NCBI GenBank assembly: GCA_023375675.1
Contig: JALQBC010000034.1
Location: 124,001 to 188,000, forward strand
DNA length: 64,000 nucleotides
From: Cytospora piceicola
Taxonomy: Eukaryota > Ascomycota > Sordariomycetes > Diaporthales > Cytosporaceae
Reading direction: 5' to 3'
The position numbers and the translations under genes are program-made. Shown piece after piece: positions 10,571 to 21,622 of this stretch (its first letter is position 1; each line of letters begins with the position of its first letter). The notes beneath the pieces are model-generated. The model ran no database searches and had not been told where the DNA came from. It worked only from the letters and a program-made list of their open reading frames with translations.

Positions 10571-12440
10571 TCAGACGTTTGTTCGCTCCCCAAGCGGCCT
10601 CCTGGCACCGCCCTCCTCGTCAGGCCACCTCCCCTTATCATCGCCGATCTTGCGCCGGAACATGCCCAGGTCCTTGAGCAGGGCCTGCATATGCTCCTGC
10701 GTCTCATTATGCCGCTCCTCATAGTCTTCCGAGTCATATGCCTCATCCTCGTCACTATCCTCATAGAACGTCTCGTCCTCTTGTCCCTCATCGTCACCCC
10801 CCTTCTCCTCCTCGCCCGCTTCCACACCCTCCTCCAACCCATCAGAAGTCCCCGGCCGGCCCCCAATCGGCACGGCCGGGATGGGGTTCTTCAGCGAGTC
10901 CACCGCCAACCTCAGATGCAGCCGCAGGGCCTCGTTCTCCGTCTGCAGCGACCGGATCTTGGCCTCGTACACCTGGCCCCTCTCCTCCATCATGCGCTGC
11001 ATGCTGCCGACGTGGCGCTGGTACTCCTCGAGCCTCTCCTCCTGCTCCTTGGCCGTCTTCTCGCGCGACCGGCTCTCCGACACCGACAGCTGCAGCGACC
11101 GGATCTCGTCGGCCATGGCCGCGATCTGCGCGTCCCGCTCCGCGCTCGAGATCTGGTCCTGGTTCACCACGGCCCGCGTGCGGATCCGCTTGGCCTGGTC
11201 CGCGTACCGCAGGGTCGAGAGGGTCTCCTCGTAGTCCGAGGGCGCGATGCACGCGATCATGGCCGTCTTGGAGTTGCCCCCCAGCGAGTCCTTGAGCAGC
11301 CAGGTGAGGATGGAGTCGCGGTAGGGCACGACCGTCTTGCCGGACCGCGAGGACTTGGGGTCCGCGAGGGCGGCGATGACCCGGCCGAGCGTCGTGAGCG
11401 ACTTGTTGATGTTGCTGCCCTCGCGGAGCCGCTGGCCCGTGGCCTCGGTCGCCTTGGCCCGCTCGCTGCCTGCCAGGTCGACGAGGCGGATGCGGCTGCT
11501 CCGCTCGGTCGTCTCGTCGGTCTCCATGTCGTGGTGGATCTGCTTCAGCATGATGGTGAAGACGGCGTGGCTGCGGCTGGACGTGTCGTTCATCTTGGTG
11601 GATGCGGTGGTCCGGGAGCTGTCGCCCATCTTCATGTAGCGCATGATCTCGTCGATGCTGCGGACCGGCACGTCGGTCAGGTCCTTGACGTAGGGGCCTT
11701 CGGTGGGCGATTCTCGGATCTTCAGGTAGTAGGGTGGCTGGTTGGGGACAACGGGCACCAGGAGGTCGCGGACGTGTTCGTTGTATACTTCGAAGTATGA
11801 GACGCGCACGCTGTAGCTGATGTTGGGGGTCTCGTTCTGGGCAGACTCGATGCGCTCAAAGAGGTCCTGGCAGGTCCGCGGGATGAGACCTGGCTGGTCC
11901 GGCGTGCCCATCATGGTGTAACTCTTTCCTGAACCGGTCTGGCCATAGGCAAATATGCATGTGTGGTATCCCTCGAAGTTATGGTCGAGGAACTCCTCGC
12001 CAAGGCTGTTGTATACATCCTCCTGGTGGGCATAGTGAGGGTCATTGGTATTGTGGCTCCAGAAGGAATTGTCAAAAGTGAAATTTCTCTCCTCGATGAC
12101 CTTGCGCGACTTGGCTTTCTTGTTGGTAGGGTCATGACCGTCGGGGGGAAACAAGGTTGTGACCTGACCGATCGGGTCCATCTCGATTAGACATTCTGCC
12201 CCACGTTGCAGTTCTAAATAATGGTGGGCGATTTGTGGTTAGTAAATGATCCTGAGTGGCTAAAACTCTTCATGAAGAGAATTGATCCGTACCTCGAGGA
12301 AGAAAGGCCCTCACGCGCACGACAACGCGCACATTGCCCCCGTTGTTAACGTGCGGCGGGACAGTGCCATCACGAGAGCGCAGTGAAGGCGTCGAGGCCG
12401 ACGACGGGGCGAGCCGCATGTCCATGGCGGGGGACGGCAT
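10571..12440 (-). CDS. short kinesin-3 motor (Kin3-like)
   Basis: A 596-residue kinesin from exons 12440-12293 and 12213-10571. The 79-nt intron (GTACGG donor, TTATTTAG acceptor) rejoins the first motor strand, VRVRAFLPRE to LQRGAECLIEMD. Motor marks: P-loop GQTGSGKS near residue 140, switch I NDTSSRSH, switch II DLAGSE, and the KTAMIACIAPSDY and TLRYADQAK stretches. The class-3 K-loop region and the EETLSTLRYA neck fit kinesin-3. After the motor come a neck and a coiled coil (about 420-480), then an acidic tail that ends without an obvious FHA or PH domain. That length and layout match the short kinesin-3 described in Neurospora (Kin3, mitochondria-associated) rather than full Unc104/KIF1. 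The cargo is inferred from that relative. I chose the start MPSPAMDMRL at 12440; an upstream in-frame ATG is possible. Confidence 0.88.
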
Positions 12441-13559
12441 GAGTAGCGGTTCAAAGGAGATTCCAAGGAGTGTTTCTGAGATGTCGTCAACTACTTCACG
12501 ATATCGCTGTCGTCGTGAAGAATGCATCTGTGTCACGGCGCGGTTGCGCCTGCCACAGACATGTGAGTGGGTGGACTTGCAGCTTTGCGGCTGCTCTGTG
12601 AGTGGACTGTTGATGAGTACGGGGGCCCTGGCAGTTTCCACAGCAATTGCGACGTCAGACGTCAGCCATCTCCCAGCCATCCACATTCCTGCAGTGCTGC
12701 AGTGCTGCACCCCCCTTGTTTGTTATCGATAAGAAACCAACCTCCTTCTCTTTACACATACATAAACCTTTTATATCTCCGACCCCGGTTTATAACATAA
12801 TCGGGGAATCATTTAATGAGGTATATTAAATTTATTAATGCCTTGACCATGGATCTGTCAACTAGGAATATCTATCCTTGTATTGTATAGGTTTCCAACT
12901 GAAAGTCTTGAAAGTGACATGGATATCTGGACGTCCTCTAAGGACGGGCACCGTCAAGGTTCTCGCCATCATCTCCACACCACACCAAAACAATCCACAT
13001 CCTCTCAAACCTCACCCAAGCCCCCCTGGCCCCGTGGTTATTTAAATCCATGCATCTTCTCTAGCGGCTCGATCGACCCGTTGCGTGCATATATCTCCAC
13101 CACCGATTCTCACTAGATACCAACCCTAGTGTAATTCCTTGTGTCTCCCTGCTCCAACCAGGTCTTAGTTGGGCGGAGCCAACCGAAGTACTCTTGCTTA
13201 CGTACCAGTTGACACACACGTGTATTATCATTATACAATTCAGTACACTGCCACCTGCGGGAAGCATCTGCTATAAATCGACGAAATATTGAGGTTTGTC
13301 TGGAATTTGTCAAACAGCACGGGTACCCTTCCGGAAGGCATGACTTTTTGGTTGATGATGGTGTCTGGAAATAGTGACGGAACATGCAGGATTTCAAAAA
13401 TCCATAGATGCGCAGCCAGGGGCATACGCCACTGTAAGTGCTACTCTCCTCTGCTACATTCTGATTTCTACTGATTGAACCTAGGCTGCCCCAAGGCGAG
13501 GTGGATAGCTGATGGTTGAGTAATACAAAAACCACTGAAGATTGTAGTATTAGGGGAAG

Positions 13560-13850
13560 AAGTTGACGGATTATAACTATGCACACCAGAAAGCTTATAG
13601 GATAGCAACGATAGTTACAAAATCACATAGCACTTTAAACCTTTCTACATAGACTAACCTAACCGTAGCTGCAAGGTTTATTATGAAGTATATTCTATGA
13701 TAAACTACTTAGCTAATAAAAATCTTCTATTGTACTACTTGATGAGAGCTAAATACAAATAAGAAGCTTATTTACTAAGGCGTTAGTTGTCTTAATTAAA
13801 AAACACGTAGAAAAGGCCTTTACTTTTTTATTGATTTGTACTATCGGGTG
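13560..13850. repeat. AT-rich degenerate block, possible mutated transposon relic
   Basis: The stretch is markedly richer in A and T than either flank and is full of TA steps and stops in all frames. In filamentous ascomycetes this composition often marks copies eroded by repeat-induced point mutation. No terminal repeats or coding trace were found, so the transposon origin is inference. Confidence 0.35.
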
Positions 13851-13967
13851 AACCGAAACCATAATTGATGAATCTAGAATCTGGACCTCGGGAGCTGAGT
13901 GTATTGATGTCTCAGAGCAAAGTCTTGCTTTTCGCTGAACAAGTGTAACCCTCGAATTTTGGACCGA

Positions 13968-13979
13968 TACCCTAGGGTA
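13968..13979. repeat. 12-bp palindrome TACCCTAGGGTA, copy 1 of 3
   Basis: Perfect palindrome; identical copies at 55730-55741 and 62936-62947, and a one-base variant at 54185-54196. All are intergenic. Confidence 0.85.
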
Positions 13980-14071
13980 TGTAAGTATCCAGGCAAAGTT
14001 CTCGTAGAGGGAGTGGCTGAAGTTGAGAATATACATAATACACGCAAAGCATCATACCTGTTTTTTGATTC

Positions 14072-16355
14072 CTAAGCCACCTTGCAGAACCGCCAGTTGC
14101 CCTCCTCCCCCTTCCTCAGCTGTACCTTTGTCCCCTGGGCCACTTTGAACATGCTCTCCCTGTCGCGCAGTATACCACCTACAACGCCCCCCTCACTATA
14201 CTTATTCGCCTGATCTTCTAACCCATGATACAATAAAGCCAGCGATGAATCTTTCCAATCTCCGCGCCAATGCTTGGCTGACCGCGAAAACACCATCATT
14301 GCTGCCAAAAAAGCAAACTCCAGGCCCAATAGAGAAGCCGGCAAGCTCAGCCATACCCAACGGACCGTCAGGCAGGACTCCACCTTCTGCATCTGTCCCT
14401 GGACTGTTCCTAGCAGGGTGCCGTCGTCCGAGGTCTGCCGCATGTTGCCCGTCATGGACCAGGCCAGACCGTTCATATAGGCATTGACAGTGTCCATGTT
14501 CGCGGTGCCATTGCGGTATAAGTTCACGAGCCAGAGGTCGCCCTGAGCAGATGATGGGTCACGCGACCAGTATGGTGGCTCGAGAGTTTTGTTATTAAAG
14601 AGGTCAACAAGGTGTGACGATATGGCTTTAGCGGGCGGAGAGCCATACCACCACACGCAATCATCGGGGTACCAAAGACTCGCTCCAGCGCTGATCTCCC
14701 GAGGGTCTATCTCGACCGATACTGACTGCTCAATACCATATTTCACTTGGCTTATGAGGGCCATTGAAGTGGTGTTTATACGCAACGTGTTCGTTGATGT
14801 GTTTTGTGGTGTCGGCATGCAGGACTGCCAGGTCCCGTTTCGGAGCGTCGAGTTAGTGGCGAGAGTATAGCCGGCGTGGTAAGACCACACGAGGTCTTCA
14901 GATGATACTTCATTTTCTTGATAGACAGTATCCGTGACGTTGGCCCCGAATGTCTTGAGGCAGAGCGTCATGCCACATGCGAAGGCGAAATCATCAGGGT
15001 CTGTGTCATTGGTAACGCGCGTACTCATCAGAGCCTCGAAAGAAAACATGGTGTCATCTGGGAACCACTTTGAATTCCCTCGCGTTTCGAACATAGAATA
15101 ATACCCATCGATACGTGCTCCTGATGGAATAGATGCAGGCCTTACGTCATAGCCACCAGAAGTGTTATAGGTAATAGTATCCGATATGTCCTTGCATGAC
15201 TGGCATATGGCCAAGGTCGAAAAAGCCGCGCCGTCGTCGTGTGGAAAGGTACAGTTCCCGGTCCTACAGCTTGCAGTCACCGCTGCCGAGCTGTTTGGTG
15301 ATGGAGACAGAAGGCCAAAGTAAATGGAGGCCTGCATAGATCCTGTAATTCGAGGTCTTATTGATTCGGTCGTGATTTTTGCTTCGTAGTTCTGCATCTT
15401 GGGGATCTCGGCCGTCGCGCCAGTGACGTTCCTCAAACAAGGCTGTGACTGGATGATCTGCTGTGAGAATGGGTCGACGGCTAAAGCCGCGATGATAATG
15501 ATCGCACCGAGATTTGCCAGCCAGCTTTAGTTAATATAGTCAGCTGTCAAGGACTGATATGGTACTGAGTCCCGACGACCATGGCCTCGTTGAAACTTAC
15601 ATGGAACTCAACCGAGGGACTCGACTCAAAAGCAACAGGAATGATCCCCATGTCCCCCTGCTAGCCCTGTCAAGGCGCTCTATATCCGCGAGCTCACGAG
15701 GCTGGTTGAACCATAGCCATTTGAATTGGCTAATCCCTTCATTGACATGTCAGTAACTACCGAGAATATTCGTTTTCACATAGACCTACTTACCCTCGGC
15801 TATAGGCATTGTTAATGCCATCTTGAAAATAGCAGTGAAGACGGATATGAGAGCGTTGATCGTGATTTTGTTCGGCCACTGAGGAAGAGGTAGTCCCTGA
15901 TACATATAAAGGATTACAATGATGGCAGCTAAGCAGAGTGCTGCTATCACAGAGCTCAAGATCTCCATTTTCCATATAGTAGTGGGCAAGCAACTGCAGA
16001 GGTTGGCTTTAAGCTTTTTGTCAGGCTTGGTTACCGGTGGAGACTGCATTTGGTCACTCTCGTGGGTAGGGCTCTCTTCAAGACTGTCATAGGAGATAAC
16101 ACTGGAGCCCCGCGAGTCCGACGAAGACGTTGAAGCTGGCCGAACTTCCCCGTCGTGAGATGCAGGTTGTCCGGTTCCGCTCGTTGTGCCTTCATTTTGG
16201 TTGCGGAACTGATGCTGGAGGAGGCGTTGGGAGAGCTGCTCCAGAGCGATATCTTCTTCGTCGTCACCGTGACCGGGACCTTGCGATTGGTAGGACGTAC
16301 TCGGTCGGTGTGAATGCCATGACCGCAAAGAAGCTGCTCCGGTTGATGAGCTCAT
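14072..16355 (-). CDS. DUF3176-family fungal membrane protein
   Basis: A 716-residue protein from three exons: 16355-15794, 15736-15601, 15524-14072. Introns have GTAAGT/GAAG and GTAAGT/TAAAG borders and every join keeps frame. The N-terminus is serine-rich and cytosolic-looking (about 1-125), followed by two membrane helices (near 130-150 and 165-185), a conserved stretch (QFKWLWFNQPRELADIERLD, RGTWGSFLLLL), a third helix (NLGAIIIIAALAVDPFSQQ), and a large loop with many N-glycosylation sequons and paired cysteines (TASCRTGNCTFP, AICQSCKD). A last helix near VWLSLPASLLGLEFAFLAA precedes a basic tail. This is the layout of the fungal-specific DUF3176 family, whose function is unknown. The large glycosylated loop suggests plasma-membrane exposure. 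The middle exon supplies the family's hallmark sequence, which confirms the model. Confidence 0.88.
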
Positions 16356-18719
16356 GGCTGCGCCGGATCGCCAGAGAACAATGTATATAATGGTGTGTTT
16401 TCAAGTATATATGTACGTGTGCAATTTCGATTGAATCTGGGACTAATTACGCGAAGATCAAAGGTCCCCTTCGGTTCTGCTAACAGATGAAAACCGGTAT
16501 ATATAAGTCAGGCCGCAGTTCTCATGGAGTACAGGAAGTCGATAAGGATAGGCAGCTGCAATGTCTCATCTATGGTGCTGTAAATGGCTGCGAGTTTCAA
16601 CAATGTTGATGATTGGGGGCTGATAAGCTGACCGCAGTGCTTGACCACTGCAACAAGTCGGTGAAGCCACAATACGAAACCATTCATTTCATAAGAGCAT
16701 ATACCTAGTGCCAGGCTCCATAATATCTCCGCTAATAATAAGCTGTTTTGTGTGACTTTCACCAAAATATTTGTGGCTTGAAGAATTCGACAAAAAAGAG
16801 AATGTATTACAAGCTACCCCTGAGAATTACCTACGTGGTGGCACCATCTTACTGTGCACTCTGTGCAGTAACTATCGCGTTCCACAATACTTAGCCTTCT
16901 GAAATATAACGGCAAAGGTATGTGCAGCAATGCTTGACTCCGTGGTGACTGGGTAAATTACTGAGTGATTTTGCCAGCCGGCCATTCCAATTGCCTGTCA
17001 AGTCATCATGATGTCTTGAAATTCCATTCGTGGTCGAATATAAAGCCCGGGTGAGTGGAATACAACTGCTCGCAGGATCTGTTCTGTGCTTGAACACACC
17101 TGGGAACTTGCCAACCGGTCCCGAGACCCTGCAAGCACTTAACGTGTCTTCTATCAATAACTCATCTAACCATAACGCTGCACATGTGCACTTTATACCA
17201 TGACTATTAGAGAAAACTGTACCGGCGCACGACTTACACAAACTATTTAGGTCGGTCTCTTCCGCCTTATTTAACGACTATTTCCTTCCCTACAAGAATA
17301 CTTGAAGTTGCATGCGACTGTGATTCGACAACATTGGCCACTGCCTGCCTACGGCGGGCGCCTTGCTGGGCGTAGTGGCTTAATGGCTAATAATGGCAGA
17401 ATGATGATGTTGCACTGAACGCGGACCAGCTTCCGGAATTGATGGAATTTGCTATCAAAAGCATGTATAACAAGGGTCGACATGACCATGACCGGAACAA
17501 ACAAGCCATTTCTGTATACAGTGGCTACCCCCTATATATCAAATCCCTGTATAGTATAAACTCTTGATATATTATATATATCCGGTAGATGGATTGGCTA
17601 ATAATGTATGTGAACCCTTACCCCTATATATCATATGACCCTTATATATCATACTGGTGGCTTAGATGGGCTATATGATATATAGGGGTTAGCCACTGTA
17701 TAGGGGCATTTCGGCGTCAATAATACCAAGATTGAACTTTACCATTTCTACTTGATATTGAATGTTTATAAATTCTTGATAGTGGTGGCCTCCCTTGTGT
17801 TTCAAGGTTCGTTTATCGATCATGAGCGGAGCAAGTTCTTTTTTGGCTGAGCGTAGTCTACGAGTGGCTCGCTGGATTGAGAGTTGAGGTTTGAGGTTTG
17901 GTCGTAGCCCAGAGTTTTGACCTTGCCACACGCTTATGGGCCCCTCCTCCCTCCACCTCTATCTTCCATTTTTCCTCCTCATTCTTCATCCTTTTGGGAT
18001 TTCACTTATTTTTTCTAGCCCAGAAAATGCTGGCTTGCACTGTGAATGTCATGTTCATTGTTTTTGTTAAGGCCCTCTACCTCTCATTATGGCAAATAAC
18101 TTCCTACCCAGTTTAGATACGGCAAATATCGAGTAATTATCAAGTACATATGTGGGCAAGTAACTACGAAGGTACATGGTGGTGATCTCCCTGTCGCGCG
18201 GTATTGTTCACCCTCACCACCTTTACCCCGGTTTTCTACCTTGCTCTTTTTCTTATACTGACATCTTGTTCTTGACAAGTCACAGAGAAGTGAAACTCTG
18301 TATTTCATCCTTTTTTGATTTCATCTTGGACCTTTTTGCTTCAACTTACTGTATGGGTGCACAAGTATTCCATTATGTATGCGCCGAATGGGCCAGCCCA
18401 TTGGCCAATGGTACCTACGACATGTACCATACAGCCAGTAAGATGATGTCACATCACTTGAGCACAAGTTCGCTCATAACCAAGGGTGCGCTGGGGAGGA
18501 ATTGTTTTAGGCAACTGTTCGCCCCGATCATTAATTATAAGACCAGATCATGATCGTGTTTGAAACCACACAACTAAAACCGTTTCGTTCTCTCCGAGGC
18601 ACATCATCAAACTTCAATACAGATCCTTTGGTTAAACCGCCATTCCTTGTTACTCTCAACAATCCATCTGGATACCAACCGGAGCCCTGTAGATCACCAA
18701 GCCACGGTCAGCAGCAATA
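16356..18719. other. gene-poor interval containing a miniature element
   Basis: About 2.4 kb between two divergent genes. It contains the inverted-repeat element at 17519-17698 and upstream sequences of both genes. Small open frames at 16508-16765 and 16891-17241 (minus) show no motif. An 80-codon minus frame (17931-17689) runs into the element and may be a remnant. Confidence 0.45.
17519..17698. mobile_element. 180-bp TA-flanked MITE, copy 1
   Basis: Both ends read CAGTGGCTA inward, with terminal inverted repeats of about 23 bp differing at one base (CAGTGGCTACCCC at the left, CAGTGGCTAACCCC on the other strand). TA dinucleotides flank the element directly, the target-site duplication of Tc1/mariner-type insertion. 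The interior is AT-rich with several TATATATCA units and has no coding capacity. A second copy of 179 bp lies at 58567-58745 with the same ends and same orientation. Confidence 0.85.
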
Positions 18720-20912
18720 ATGGGCGGGGGCAAAGGCGTCACCCTCTGGTGCTGTGTAAGTGAAGTCCATCCAACGAAATAAATAGGAAGTACTCGAGGT
18801 AGACAGGCGTGCGGTTTGCTAATTGTTCTTTCCCAGTGTTATTGTGGACATGCGGCGATGAACGTAGACACTACAGACATGTGTCCTGAGTGTGGTCGCC
18901 AAAGGTGCTCCAATTGTCGAACCGAATGGAACAAATTGGAGCATGGCCCTCAAGTCTACTCTGCGTCAATCTACGGTTTTATACCGGCTCACAGCCATAA
19001 ACCCCCAAGAAATATACCTCAGGAGGTGAAAGATGGCAGTCAAACTGGTGCTCAATCGTGGAGCGGACTGGCTCAGCAGCAATTGGACAAGCTGGATCGC
19101 CACACTTCCAGTTCTGAACTCGGCCGATCGGGACCGGCTTCAGGTCAGCCCCCTGATCTTCAGGGCCTGTCTCTGGCATCTTCAGCCAGTCCCCAACAGT
19201 CTTGCGAGGATTTCATATCTCGAGCTGAAGGACCGGAATCCCTAGAGACAATGTTCGCAGGTCTCAGTGCCCAAGACCGCTTGCGGCTTGGAGATGATGG
19301 CAACGATGAAGATGAGCGTTCCTCGAGGGCTCTGACACCGGCCTCTACCTCCAGTGATGAGATTGCCACAATTAATCCATCCAAACTGGTCGCCTGGGAC
19401 CAGGCGTCGCCTCAGGCAAACACCCCGCAGTCAGGCTGGGAAACAGTAGTATTCCCCGATACCTCATTCATTGATGAAGAGAACTTAGTTGAGCTATTCA
19501 TCGAGGTTCTGGAGTCAATCTTCCGAAACTGGTGTGGGAATGGCATGCATCAAGCCGCCGGAGAGGAGGCTGCAGATGGTGATTCCAGCCCATCGACCTC
19601 GAGTTCAGAGCTGCCCACGAAAGGCACACCTGGAAATCAACATCTCAAACGGAAGCACCCAGATGAATCCGGCGATCAAGACAACGATGATCGGCGAAGG
19701 TCTCACAGCTCTAAAAAGCGCCCCCGAGGCAAATCCGGCCCACTTCACAAGATGCTAGCCTGTCATTTCTGCAAACGTGACCCTCGCCGTCACCGAAAAT
19801 GTTGTAATTTCGGAGGGGAGAATATCGGCCGTGTCAAGCAGCATATTGTCAGGAAGCACTTTATTGGTAGCTACTGTGTCCGCTGTATGCGGCTGTTTGA
19901 AAACGTGGATACACTGGACCAGCACACTCGGTTGGGAGAATGTCAGCTCAGAGATATTCTCTGCAGGCCAGATGGAATTACACTTGAGCAAAGGGCTTGG
20001 TTGCACCGGCGGGTGTCTCGTGGCACATCTGAGGAGCAGCGGTGGTATGCTGTGTGGGATTATCTGTTCCCCGACGTCACCCGGCCGCCTTCGCCTTGGA
20101 ACAATTTTGACCTGTCTGAGGACTTGCTTGACTTCAGCAACTTCATCACCAGTCCTAGAGGCTACGAAATACTTCTCCAGAACCTTCGCAGGAATGCAGC
20201 CTGGGCTGAAGAGTATGAGACCCTCTTTGGACCAGACCTGGCCTCTGCGCTTGGTCAGTTCTTTATGCGGTGGGCAGCTACGAGAGATGGAAGAGGAGAT
20301 CAAATGGAAGTCGATAGAGGCCAGGGTCTCGCAGCAGGGCACGCTTCTCCAGCTGTTCCTGAAGATTCTCATCACACAGTGTCCGATGCGTCTCTCGACA
20401 TCCATCCCCCCATCCCAGCAGCTGGAGTCGACGGCTCCGAGTCCGAGAACACAGAGCTGAGTGCTGTACCGCCCCAAGCTTTCGGTGCTATGGACGAGGC
20501 AACCACCCAGCAAGCTATTACGACTGAGGTCCGCACAATACAGGCCATACAGGAAGGTAGAGCTGGTCGCCTCACGCCCGTCAATGAAGTCCCGGCTCCA
20601 GACTACAGCATGGGCCAAATGGAGCCGGTCCCTTCTCTAGAAGTTGTATTCAACAGAGCTCGAGAATCGCGCACCGAAGACTGGAGATTAGAATTGGAAG
20701 AGCACGAAGAGCTAGAGACGAAGGAGGACGAGACCGCACAACCACCGTTACAGCTTACAGAACATGGCCTCAACTATGCCGGGCCCTCTATTCAAACTCT
20801 GGACGTAGCTACCCAGGGCTTCGAATTCCTTGACTTTGAAGCTTCCGCAGATATACTGGCGGCCGCGGAGAGCTCATTTGACTGGGATGATATTGACTTC
20901 GGGAGCCTGTAA
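18720..20912 (+). CDS. fungal C2H2-type zinc-finger protein, putative nuclear regulator
   Basis: A 703-residue protein from a 36-nt exon (18720-18755, start MGGGKGVTLWCC) and exon 18837-20912. The 81-nt intron has a GTAAGT donor and TTTCCCAG acceptor. Splicing completes an N-terminal zinc ribbon: CCYCGHAAM then CPECGRQRCSNCRTEW. A long low-complexity region follows, then a basic stretch (SSKKRPRGKSGPLHK, near 320) and a fungal C2H2 block with HFCKRDPRRHRKCC, VKQHIVRKHF, CVRCMRLF and LDQHTR. The C-terminus is acidic and ends DWDDIDFGSL, reminiscent of an activation domain. This N-ribbon plus mid-protein C2H2 design is common in filamentous ascomycete proteins of unknown role. DNA binding and nuclear location are inferred. 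No partner gene is evident nearby. Confidence 0.8.
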
Positions 20913-21622
20913 ACTGATAGCTGGGACAGTAAATATTGGACTGCTGAGTGAGTGATTGAAGACGCAGACAACTCTTCAGGGCTTAAATGAGCAGGAGAGT
21001 TCTCATACTGGTCACTCAGTAGTAGCCCTAGCAGGCTGGTCAGCACCCTGGTAGGTTGGAGCCGACACCTGAAGAGGACGATGTACTCCGTCAGGGTCTG
21101 ATTGCGGGCTTCGAGGAGGTGTCCTTCCAGTGTGCGGCCAGAAGAGCAACGCAAGGGAACCATGAAAGCACAGCCATGTGCATAGCCACATGAGACCAGG
21201 ACCAGGAACTCGCTAGAGGGCAGGGTTCAAACGACGACGCCAGTCCATCAGGAACATCGGGTGAGCGAGCAACGGCTTCAGCATATAAAATGCCAGGCAG
21301 TCAAGCCGAGCCTCAAATAGGCACGTCCCGTGGCCTCGAAGTACCCCATGAGCATGAGCTGTTGGATGATAACGGGCTGCAGGGCTGCATCAGTTTTGAT
21401 TTGGAGACAAGAAGTGTGCCAGACTGGGATGATTGTGATTTCACCTTCGACTAAACGTGAGCATGTAGCATGGGGCTCACCTTGGTACGACATTCCGCAA
21501 GACGAGTACAATAGGGCTTCGGGAGAAAACGAGGATGGTATTCTATCATATCCGCTTTACCAAACGTCAGACAGTTGGGAGTTTCAGTTAGAAAATGCAC
21601 TTACACGAAGCCCTCACGTCAT
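20913..21622. other. intergenic, convergent 3' ends
   Basis: Lies between the stop codons of the C2H2 gene and the PPPDE gene. No coding or repeat signal is seen. Confidence 0.5.

Larger units (their letters stand above)
12441..14071. other. gene-poor interval with AT-rich core
   Basis: Upstream region of the kinesin gene, then about 1 kb with no convincing gene. Around 13560-13850 base composition drops sharply to AT with many TA dinucleotides and no usable frame. A perfect 12-bp palindrome TACCCTAGGGTA lies at 13968-13979. Confidence 0.5.

Noticed and set aside
16508..17241. Two short minus frames (85 and 116 codons) upstream of the DUF3176 gene
   Set aside because: No motif, no splice link between them, no coding-like composition.
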